Positions 16,348 through 23,033 of a stretch of 64,000 nucleotides of DNA are shown here, piece after piece. How positions within the stretch are numbered: the first letter of the stretch is position 1; each line of letters begins with the position of its first letter. A program made the position numbers and the translations under genes. Under the pieces are notes generated by a model. That model was given only the letters and a program-made list of their open reading frames with translations, searched no databases and was not told the DNA's origin. Origin of the DNA: an uncultured Paludibaculum sp. (GTDB lineage Bacteria > Acidobacteriota > Terriglobia > Bryobacterales > Bryobacteraceae); NCBI RefSeq assembly GCF_963665245.1, contig NZ_OY762267.1, positions 1,240,001 through 1,304,000 of the forward strand, in the 5' to 3' direction.

Positions 16348-16974
16348 ATGAATCCGATCCTGTACTTGCATGGTTTTGCCTCTTCTCCGAATTCGAGGAA
16401 GGCGGTAGTTTTTCAGGAACGCTTCGCGGCTCGCGGGCTGACGTTGCTGGTTCCGGACCTGGCGGAAGGCGGCTTCCGCAATCTGACCATTACGGGTCAG
16501 TTGGAAATCATTGAGCGGGCGGCGCAGGGGCGGCCGGTGTCGATCATCGGATCGAGCATGGGCGGCTACCTGGCTGCCTTGTATGCGGCGCGCCACGCCG
16601 AAGTGGAAAAGACGGTTCTGTTGGCTCCAGCATTTGGCTTTGGCCGGCTTTGGAGTGACAAGCTTGGCGCGGAGGCCGTGGAGAACTGGCGGGGCACTGG
16701 TGTGATTCAGACGATGAACTACGCCGAGGGCGGCATGGCGGAGTTGGGTTGGCAGTTGATGGAAGACGCGCTGCGCTATGAAGACGAACCGGCGCTGATG
16801 CAGCCATGCCTGATTTATCACGGAGTACATGATGACGTCGTGCCAGTGGGGGTCTCCAGAACGTTCGTCCGGACGCGGACCTGCGCGGAACTGCGGGAAG
16901 TGGATTCCGACCATGAGCTGGCGAATGTAGTGGATGAGATTTTTGACGGTATAGTCTTGTTTCTAGGGCTGTAA
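16348..16974 (+). CDS. YqiA/YcfP-like alpha/beta hydrolase
   Basis: A 208-aa cytoplasmic hydrolase, probably a small esterase. Signatures are [16 protein letters not shown] at the start, the nucleophile elbow GSSMGG (Ser70), [16 protein letters not shown] acid region (residues about 158-170) and DSDHELA with the catalytic His. AGGGAGGC stands directly before the ATG. It diverges from acpP and its end is 12 bp from the M48-like gene. Physiological ester substrate unknown. Confidence 0.85.
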   Translation: MNPILYLHGFASSPNSRKAVVFQERFAARGLTLLVPDLAEGGFRNLTITGQLEIIERAAQGRPVSIIGSSMGGYLAALYAARHAEVEKTVLLAPAFGFGRLWSDKLGAEAVENWRGTGVIQTMNYAEGGMAELGWQLMEDALRYEDEPALMQPCLIYHGVHDDVVPVGVSRTFVRTRTCAELREVDSDHELANVVDEIFDGIVLFLGL

Positions 16975-16986
16975 TATGGCACGCGA

Positions 16987-18090
16987 TTAGTCGCCGGGCG
17001 GCAGAACCCAGAGTTCCGGGCGGCCGATGTTGGAGTGAACCGCGCGGCTGAGGATTCCGAAGTTGGCCCAGGACAGATAGAGCGCGGTGCGGGCGGCGAG
17101 CCAGGCGCCGTAGGGTTGGTGACCGGAGTCGAGCGCATTCAGGCGGTTTTCCACCGAGGGTACAGGATGAAAGATGGTCTCCACCCAGCGCGGGCGGCTG
17201 AGTTCCTCGCCCTGTAGCTGATCGATCTCGCAGATGGCGGCTTCGAGCTGAGCACGCGAAGCGCCTTGTTTGGCCGCATAGCGGTCGGCTTCCAGAGTGC
17301 CTGGGCGGCTGAACGAAGGCAGGATCAGCAGGCCGAGGAATGACCAAAGAGTGCAGCCGAGGAGCGTCTCCAGCAAGGTAAAGATAGTGTCGACGCCGCT
17401 CCAGGGAAGTGAAGCGGAGAGAACAAAGCCGAGCAGGTTCCAGGCCATGGCAAGGAGGACGCCGCGGGTGCGGGTGCCGGTCTTGATGAGTCCTTCGTGG
17501 CGGAGGTGTTCAGCGAAAAGGGCTGGCGAGGAGAGACTGGTCGACCAGGCAGCAGGGTGGACGGTGGTCTGAAGGCCAGGCAATCCGGCGGGTCCTCCGG
17601 TGAAGCCGCTGTCGAACCCGGCCGCTTGTATAAGGCCCTGTGCCGAGGTGGAAGTGGACAGTCCGCCTGTCCAACGTGCGAGCGGCCATTGGAAGAAGAG
17701 AAGCACGAGCTGCAGCAGCAGCAGAGTGACCGCGGCACCCCAGAGGCCAAAGTGCTTGCCGCCCTCCAGGAGGAGTGTGGCCGAGAGGGTCATGACCAGA
17801 GCCTGGACAGCCAAACCTCGAATCCATTTCACGAGGAAACCGGGCAGCAGGAGGGGCATACGCTGATAGCGGCAAGGAAGCGAGAACCCGCCCCAGATGT
17901 CGAAGGGCATGCTGAGTAGGGCGTAGGCAAGATAAACGACCAGGAACCCGGCCCAGTCGGTGTACCAGGGACCGCCGTAATAAGGAAAGAAGGTCGACGG
18001 CATCTGATAGGCGTAGGCGAGGGCGGTGAGAAGGACCAGGAATCCCACATTGAGGATGCCTAGGCCGAGACGGGCACGAGCGTACGACAT
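16987..18090 (-). CDS. M48-like membrane protein lacking the zinc motif
   Basis: 367 aa with about seven hydrophobic helices. The arrangement recalls Ste24/HtpX-type M48 proteases: a putative active-site segment, two membrane helices, a segment with LEADRYAAKQG (residues 266-276), and a closing FHPVPSVENRL (307-317). Where HEXXH is expected stands E194-H195-L-R-H198 (AEHLRHEG), so the first two residues are exchanged and the catalytic Glu is misplaced. The Glu three residues before AD, the third zinc ligand in M48, is Thr. I read it as a pseudo-protease derived from M48. Assignment rests on motif order, not on a search. It diverges from an S1/P1 nuclease across a 25-bp palindrome. Confidence 0.55.
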   Translation of the reverse strand: MSYARARLGLGILNVGFLVLLTALAYAYQMPSTFFPYYGGPWYTDWAGFLVVYLAYALLSMPFDIWGGFSLPCRYQRMPLLLPGFLVKWIRGLAVQALVMTLSATLLLEGGKHFGLWGAAVTLLLLQLVLLFFQWPLARWTGGLSTSTSAQGLIQAAGFDSGFTGGPAGLPGLQTTVHPAAWSTSLSSPALFAEHLRHEGLIKTGTRTRGVLLAMAWNLLGFVLSASLPWSGVDTIFTLLETLLGCTLWSFLGLLILPSFSRPGTLEADRYAAKQGASRAQLEAAICEIDQLQGEELSRPRWVETIFHPVPSVENRLNALDSGHQPYGAWLAARTALYLSWANFGILSRAVHSNIGRPELWVLPPGD

Positions 18091-18125
18091 GGGCGGGCGG
18101 TAGTTCCTTCCATCGACCAGGACCA

Positions 18126-18150
18126 GATATCGCGGACAGTCCGCGATATC
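18126..18150. promoter_or_regulatory. 25-bp perfect palindrome, candidate operator
   Basis: GATATCGCGGAC, a central A, then GTCCGCGATATC: 12-bp perfect arms. It lies 36 bp upstream of the M48-like start and 86 bp upstream of the nuclease start, in the only space between these divergent genes. Symmetry and position fit a dimeric repressor site controlling both. Confidence 0.55.
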
Positions 18151-18235
18151 CGATTGGATGCCGGATCAGTTCTCCATGGTGACAAAATCCGTGTTCCGGT
18201 TGTGGCCCGGGGATTGTCTCCCGGATACTAGAGTC

Positions 18236-19021
18236 ATGCGTCGTCGTGTTGTATGCCTTGGCCTGTTGTTCTTGACCACCCCGTCATTGTTCGGGTGGGG
18301 GCGTGAGGGCCATCGACTGATTGCGCAGATTGCCGCGCAGCATCTGAACGCCAAGGCGCGTGCGGAGGTGCACAAGCTGTTGGCGGGCGGGACGCTGGAG
18401 TCGATTGCGTCGTGGGCAGATGAGGTGCGGCCACAGAGGAGAGAGACCTCGACCTGGCACTTCATTGATATTCCGTTGGACATCCCGCGAGGCGACTGGA
18501 AGCCATACTGCCCGAAGACGGGCTGCGTGCTGGCCATGATTCCGGAGATGGAGAGCCGGCTGCGGAACAGGAATCTGGCGCAACGGGACCGCGCGGAGGC
18601 CTTGAAGTTTCTGGTGCACCTTGTGAGTGACATGCACCAACCGCTGCACGTCGGAGAGAAGCACGACCGGGGCGGCAACGATGTCAGGGTGCTCTTCTTC
18701 AGCAAGGCGAGCAACCTGCACTCCACTTGGGACTCGGGCATCCTGGACCGGGCGGAGAGCCAGAATGCGGGTCTGAAGGCGGCATTGGGCCGGAAGGCCG
18801 GGTTCTTTGAGCGACGGCGTCTGGCAAAGGGCACGGTGGAAGACTGGGCCTGGCAGTCACGCGATGTTGCGCGTGACGTGGTGTATGGACTTCTACCGGA
18901 GGGGCGTCCGGCATCGCTTGGAGATCAGTACTTCACGAAGGCTGTGCCGGCGACGGAGTTGCAGTTGCGGCGAGCGGGCGTGAGATTGGGTCGCGTGCTG
19001 AACGAGACCTTGGGGCAATAG
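18236..19021 (+). CDS. Exported S1/P1-type nuclease
   Basis: A 261-aa zinc nuclease; the family degrades single-stranded DNA/RNA and 3'-phosphates using three Zn ions. The start at 18236 gives a signal peptide ending LFG, so the mature protein begins with Trp21, the N-terminal zinc ligand of P1. All nine ligands are present with family spacing: W21, H26, D62, H75, H128, D132, H138, H162, D166. It should act in the periplasm or outside, probably to scavenge phosphate and nucleosides. An unknown protein follows 7 bp downstream, probably co-transcribed. Confidence 0.9.
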   Translation: MRRRVVCLGLLFLTTPSLFGWGREGHRLIAQIAAQHLNAKARAEVHKLLAGGTLESIASWADEVRPQRRETSTWHFIDIPLDIPRGDWKPYCPKTGCVLAMIPEMESRLRNRNLAQRDRAEALKFLVHLVSDMHQPLHVGEKHDRGGNDVRVLFFSKASNLHSTWDSGILDRAESQNAGLKAALGRKAGFFERRRLAKGTVEDWAWQSRDVARDVVYGLLPEGRPASLGDQYFTKAVPATELQLRRAGVRLGRVLNETLGQ

Positions 19022-19028
19022 GCGGGCT

Positions 19029-19667
19029 ATGACGGTACTGCTCCTACTCGCCGCGCTGATGGATGAGCGAGGGCTGGAGCGGATCGTCCTGGACTCCGGC
19101 TGCACGAGGCAAGGCGACCGGATGGCATGTGAGTTTCCGGCGCCCGCCGGGTTCAGCCGGAAACACGTGCGGCTGGAAACGGCCTGCCCGAGTGGCGTGA
19201 GGTTGAACGGGATTACCGTGGCTCCGGAGGAAGGGAGCATCTCCCTGACGCCCTATCTTTCGAGTCGTGGCGTCAACCGGTTGTCGGTGCCGATGGATTG
19301 CTTACCGGTGGTACTGATGGTTACGCCGAAGGTATTTCTTTCGTCCTTACGGGCGGAACCCGGATCGGGCCGTCCTCTGGCGCTGATTGAGAATACGCTG
19401 GAGAACACGGTGAACGTCAGCGTGGCGTGCCGTTCGGAGGCCGAGAGCGGTGGTGTTTGGCGTAAGGGGAGTGGCACAATTGCGGCCGGGTCGAGGCAGG
19501 AACTAGCGTTGGATGGACCGGACGCGTCCCCGGGTGCGTTTGGGGGATCAGTACGGCTAGCCTGCGTCATGGAGAAGTCAGCGGAATCAGTGGAAGAGGG
19601 CTATACCTTTCGAGTGGTGTTGAATTTTCAATCACATACGAAAAATGGAAGCCCTAACATCCGTTGA
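19029..19667 (+). CDS. Unknown protein downstream of the nuclease
   Basis: 212 aa, not recognised. The N-terminus MTVLLLLAALMDERG is hydrophobic and may be a short signal peptide lacking the usual positive charge. The rest looks beta-rich, with paired cysteines (about residues 25, 34, 57, 97, 138 and 180) that would suit disulfides in an exported beta-sandwich protein. It begins 7 bp after the nuclease stop and shares its transcript by position. A candidate promoter for the next gene lies over its last codons. Confidence 0.6.
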   Translation: MTVLLLLAALMDERGLERIVLDSGCTRQGDRMACEFPAPAGFSRKHVRLETACPSGVRLNGITVAPEEGSISLTPYLSSRGVNRLSVPMDCLPVVLMVTPKVFLSSLRAEPGSGRPLALIENTLENTVNVSVACRSEAESGGVWRKGSGTIAAGSRQELALDGPDASPGAFGGSVRLACVMEKSAESVEEGYTFRVVLNFQSHTKNGSPNIR

Positions 19668-19683
19668 CTCTACGTGATACAAT
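19654..19683 (+). promoter_or_regulatory. Candidate promoter of the TonB-like gene
   Basis: CTAACA (19654-19659) and TACAAT (19678-19683) with an 18-bp spacer, overlapping the end of the preceding gene. The predicted start near 19690 would give a leader of about 120 nt holding a short reading frame. Confidence 0.4.
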
Positions 19684-19699
19684 TTTCTGGAGAGCTGGG

Positions 19700-19807
19700 A
19701 TGAGTTTCGGACGTGTTTCCTGCAACCTTGAGGTAAACGGCGCGTCTAAGGAACAAGGATGGAGATTCCATCGGCCTACGGGCAGACGTTTGGAATGTGA
19801 GAGTTGA
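19700..19807 (+). CDS. Candidate 35-aa leader peptide
   Basis: An ATG with GGAGAG 7 nt upstream opens 35 codons starting MSFGRVSCNLEVNG and ending RLECES, with the stop 5 nt before the TonB-like ATG. The peptide is polar and resembles nothing known. Its ribosome-binding site and tight spacing to the main gene are the only support, so it may be a translated leader that controls the downstream start, or chance. Confidence 0.3.
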   Translation: MSFGRVSCNLEVNGASKEQGWRFHRPTGRRLECES

Positions 19808-19812
19808 GAAGT

Positions 19813-21147
19813 ATGTCGGCGAGCAATCCCAACCAATTCAATGAGCCTAACCAGGCGAACCGAGCGCAACCGGGGAACCCCTCGCAGATTCCAGTGTCCA
19901 GTCCCTTGGACCGAGCCCTGGAACTACAGGACGGCTCAAAACCTTGGTTTCTCTCGCTGATTGAAAACCTGAGAGACTTGGCAGCCTACAAGAAGCTTCC
20001 GCCTCTGCAGGTCACATTCAAACCGTTGAGTGAAGACGAGTTGCTGCATGGGAACGACAGCTCTCTGCGCCAGTTGGCGGAGATCCAACAGCGGAAACCC
20101 TTCTTCCGTACGCTGCGTGAGAATATCGCGGATCTGTTCAGCCCGGCTCCTCCTCCGCTGCAGATCACCTCGCGTCCCCTGACCGACGAAGAGATTGGCA
20201 TGTCGGGGATGGCCGAACTGGCCAAGACGTCCCTGCCCTGGTATCGGACCGTTTTTGCGAACGCGAAGGACCTGTTCTTCCCGCAGCAACTGCCACCGCT
20301 ACAGGTGACCTCGCAGCCGGTGCAGGTAAAGGAAATGTTTGCCCGTGACGAGTATCGCGGGCGTTCGCAGGTGATGTCCGTATTTGTCCACGTCGGATTG
20401 GTGGCATTGGCCTTCTTCCTGGGGACAAACACGGCAGTTCAGAATGCGGTAAAGAATTCGGTGGCTTTGGTTGCGCCAGCGGACATCGACCCCTACATGC
20501 CGAAGATGGCCGTGAAGAAGCAAGCCATGGGCGGTGGCGGTGGCGGCGGCGACCGGTCGCCCCTGCCAGCGAGCAAAGGCAAGCTACCTCGCGCGGACCT
20601 GAAGCAGTTTACGCCTCCGGTGGCGGTGATCAACAATCCGAATCCGCGGCTGGTGATGGAGCCGACGATTATTGCTCCCCCGGACTCGGTGTTGCCGAAT
20701 GTGAATATGCCGAACTACGGCGATCCGTTCGCAAAGGCGGGCATCCCCTCGAACGGACCGGGTTCAGGCGGCGGCATTGGATCGGGTAGCGGCGGCGGCG
20801 TCGGTTCGGGTAGAGGCGGCGGCGTGGGTCCTGGAGAGGGCGGCGGGTTTGGCGGCGGCGCGTACCGGATTGGCGGTGGCGTCAGCGCGCCGGTGCCGAT
20901 TTTCCGCGTGGAGCCTGAATATTCGGAGGAGGCTCGCAAGGCGAAGTTCCAGGGCACTGTGATGCTGGCGATCGTCGTGGACGAGTCGGGCAAAACGACC
21001 AACGTCCGTGTGGTCCGGGCTCTGGGTATGGGTCTGGACGAGAAGGCTATTGAAGCGGTCATGAAGTGGAAGTTCCGGCCAGGGTACAAGGACGGCAAGC
21101 CCGTTCCGGTGCAGGCTAACGTGGAAGTGAACTTCCGGCTGCTGTAA
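19813..21147 (+). CDS. TonB-family protein with three N-terminal repeats
   Basis: 444 aa. The C-terminal 85 residues are a TonB domain (FRVEPEYSEEARKAKFQGTV, later MKWKFRPGYKDGKPVPVQA) that would contact outer-membrane receptors. A membrane span lies at about 187-204, preceded by about 186 cytoplasmic residues, unlike classical TonB whose cytoplasmic part is tiny. Those residues hold three copies of a 34-35-aa motif (43-77, 95-128, 141-175) with consensus PW/FxxxLxxNxxDLF followed by PPLQVTSxPL. A Gly-rich linker (about 315-355) replaces the Pro-rich rod. The ATG at 19813 has GAGAAG upstream. The gene is alone, without exbBD, and ends in a terminator. Confidence 0.85.
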   Translation: MSASNPNQFNEPNQANRAQPGNPSQIPVSSPLDRALELQDGSKPWFLSLIENLRDLAAYKKLPPLQVTFKPLSEDELLHGNDSSLRQLAEIQQRKPFFRTLRENIADLFSPAPPPLQITSRPLTDEEIGMSGMAELAKTSLPWYRTVFANAKDLFFPQQLPPLQVTSQPVQVKEMFARDEYRGRSQVMSVFVHVGLVALAFFLGTNTAVQNAVKNSVALVAPADIDPYMPKMAVKKQAMGGGGGGGDRSPLPASKGKLPRADLKQFTPPVAVINNPNPRLVMEPTIIAPPDSVLPNVNMPNYGDPFAKAGIPSNGPGSGGGIGSGSGGGVGSGRGGGVGPGEGGGFGGGAYRIGGGVSAPVPIFRVEPEYSEEARKAKFQGTVMLAIVVDESGKTTNVRVVRALGMGLDEKAIEAVMKWKFRPGYKDGKPVPVQANVEVNFRLL

Positions 21148-21170
21148 CGCAGATTCAAAGCGAGTGAAGA

Positions 21171-21200
21171 GGGCTGCTCCTTTCGGGGGCAGCCCTTTTT
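21171..21200 (+). terminator. Rho-independent terminator of the TonB-like gene
   Basis: GGGCTGC (21171-21177) pairs with GCAGCCC (21189-21195), with CC/GG extending the stem inward, followed by TTTTTG. Confidence 0.85.
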
Positions 21201-21235
21201 GTTTGTGTGAGAGCGGGAGGGAAGGAAAAGAAGAA

Positions 21236-21273
21236 GGCCAGCCCGGGGGCTGGCCGCGGACCTGGGGGTCCGC
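21236..21273. repeat. Two abutting perfect hairpins, REP-like
   Basis: GGCCAGCC-CGGG-GGCTGGCC (21236-21255) is followed at once by GCGGACC-TGGG-GGTCCGC (21256-21273). Both stems are perfect and both loops are NGGG. No T-run follows, and a proper terminator lies just upstream, so transcription termination is not their obvious role. They look like a dispersed palindromic element. Confidence 0.5.
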
Positions 21274-21280
21274 CGTACCT

Positions 21281-21558
21281 GAGCGGGCCGAGTATTGCCT
21301 TGATCCTTCTGGGCCTGACTGGATTGGAGTGGGCCCCCGGCGATGCCGGGGGGAATGGTGGGGCGGGTGTTGGATGGGTTTGAGAAGATGAGGCGGATGT
21401 CGGACGGGCTTACGGAAAACTTGAGCGAGCCGAGTATTGCCTTGATCCTTCTGGGCCTGGCTGGATTGGGGTGGGCCCCCGGCGATGCCTGGGGGAATGG
21501 TGGGGCGGGTGTTGGATGGGTTTGAGAGGATGAGGCGGATGTCGGACGGGCTTACGGA
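21281..21558. repeat. Tandem duplication, 136-bp units at 142-bp period
   Basis: The unit from 21281 to 21416 recurs at 21423-21558 with only a handful of differences. Read in one plus-strand frame each unit contains a hydrophobic stretch: SGPSIALILLGLTGLEW in unit 1 and SEPSIALILLGLAGLGW in unit 2. That resembles a PEP-CTERM sorting tail without its basic end. There is no upstream gene body in frame, so it may be a gene fragment or a coincidence of GC-rich DNA. Confidence 0.75.
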
Positions 21559-21641
21559 CGGCGGGCAGATGACTCGTGGGCTGGAACGCGGTGGGTGGCC
21601 GTTTGTGAGAGCGGGGGTTTTCCTGGCCGAGAGTTGGCTGT

Positions 21642-22919
21642 TCAGTTGGAGTTGCGATCCTGGGGGCCGGATTCGAGGCGGGCTTGCATGGTGGGGATGT
21701 CGAGATCTCCCGTCCAGCGGGCTACCACCAGGGTCGCCACGCCATTTCCGATCACATTCGTGATCGCGCGGGCCTCCGACATGAAGCGGTCGATCCCGAG
21801 GATCAGAGCCAAGCCCGCCACCGGCACGTGACCGACGGCCGAAAGGGTCGCGGCCAGGACGATGAAGCCACTACCCGTCACGCCGGCCGCACCCTTGGAG
21901 GTCAGCAATAGCACCGCTAGCAGCGTCAGTTGCTGGAAGAGCGTCATTGGGGTGTTTGTTGCCTGCGCTATGAAGATGGCCGCCATCGTGAGGTAGATCG
22001 AGGTTCCGTCCAGGTTGAACGAATAGCCGGTGGGGATTACGAGGCCCACTGTTGAGCGACTGGCACCCAGCGTCTCCATCTTGGCCAGCATGCGCGGCAG
22101 CGCCGCTTCCGATGACGACGTGCCGAGGACAATGAGCAGTTCCTCGCGGATGTAGCAGAGGTACCGCCAGATGCTGAAGCCGTGCAGCCGAGCGATGGTG
22201 CCGAGGACCAGAAAGATGAAGACCAGGCAGGTGGCGTAGAACGTACCCATTAGGCGGGCCAGGGACAGGAGGCTGTCCAGACCGTACGAGCCGACGGTGA
22301 AGGCCATCGCGCCAAACGCGCCAATGGGCGCGAGCCTCATGATGTAGCCGACGATCACGAACAGGACATGCGAGGACTTTTCAATCACCTGAAACACGAG
22401 GTTCTCTCGCGCGTGGAGACGCTGCAGTGCGACGCCGACTAACACCGCGATGAACAAAACCTGCAGGATCTCGCCTCGGGCAAAGGCGTCAACCACGGTG
22501 TCCGGGATGATGTGGAGCAGGAAGTCCTTGGTGGTGCCGAGCTTGTTCGGCGCGGCGTAGGTGGCGACGGAGCCGGCATCGAGGGACTTTACGTCGACGT
22601 TCATGCCCGCTCCAGGTTGGACGAAGTTCACAATGGTGAGCCCGATGATGAGCGAGAGCGTACTGACGACTTCGAAGTAGAGCAACGCCAAAGCTCCGGT
22701 TTTGCCCACCTTCTTCACATCCTCGGTGCCGGCAATGCCGACGACGACAGTGCAGAAGATGATGGGCGCAATCACCATCTTGATGAGCTTGATAAAGCCG
22801 TCACCGAAGGGCTTCATGGCCGTGCCCGTGGACGGCGACACGACGCCAAGGAGGATGCCGGCCGCTATGGCGACGAGGACTTGCAGGTAGAGCGATTTGT
22901 ACCAGGATTTCGCGGCCAT
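21642..22919 (-). CDS. dctA: Dicarboxylate/amino acid:cation symporter (DctA/GltP family)
   Basis: A 425-aa transporter importing C4-dicarboxylates or acidic amino acids with H+ or Na+. Family motifs are [17 protein letters not shown] at the start, the serine-rich hairpin [12 protein letters not shown] (HP1), [15 protein letters not shown] (TM7) and [13 protein letters not shown] (HP2). ATG at 22919 matches the usual N-terminus; a GTG 19 codons upstream would add a polar extension. It stands alone between repeats and the GH78-like gene. Substrate cannot be told from sequence, but DctA-like rather than GltP-like is suggested by overall resemblance. Confidence 0.88.
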   Translation of the reverse strand: MAAKSWYKSLYLQVLVAIAAGILLGVVSPSTGTAMKPFGDGFIKLIKMVIAPIIFCTVVVGIAGTEDVKKVGKTGALALLYFEVVSTLSLIIGLTIVNFVQPGAGMNVDVKSLDAGSVATYAAPNKLGTTKDFLLHIIPDTVVDAFARGEILQVLFIAVLVGVALQRLHARENLVFQVIEKSSHVLFVIVGYIMRLAPIGAFGAMAFTVGSYGLDSLLSLARLMGTFYATCLVFIFLVLGTIARLHGFSIWRYLCYIREELLIVLGTSSSEAALPRMLAKMETLGASRSTVGLVIPTGYSFNLDGTSIYLTMAAIFIAQATNTPMTLFQQLTLLAVLLLTSKGAAGVTGSGFIVLAATLSAVGHVPVAGLALILGIDRFMSEARAITNVIGNGVATLVVARWTGDLDIPTMQARLESGPQDRNSN

Positions 22920-23033
22920 GGGCGGATCCGAATTCTCCAAAGGGCGATGGGCGTCAGATGGATCAAGAGACGACACACACAGCAGGCTGCCGGGGTGTGC
23001 CGTCTCTCGATTGTAGCGGTACGCCGGGAGCGG

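Larger units (their letters stand above)
21148..21641. other. Repeat-rich intergenic stretch without a convincing gene
   Basis: These 494 bp between the TonB-like gene and dctA hold, in order, a terminator, two abutting perfect hairpins and a 142-bp tandem duplication, all listed separately. Open frames on the plus strand (up to 92 codons) exist only because the DNA is GC-rich and repeated; none has a good ribosome-binding site or recognisable protein. Confidence 0.6.

Noticed and set aside
21164..21763. Overlapping frames of 60-92 codons in the repeat region
   Set aside because: They differ between the two repeat units, lack ribosome-binding sites and cross the terminator, hairpins or the end of dctA.
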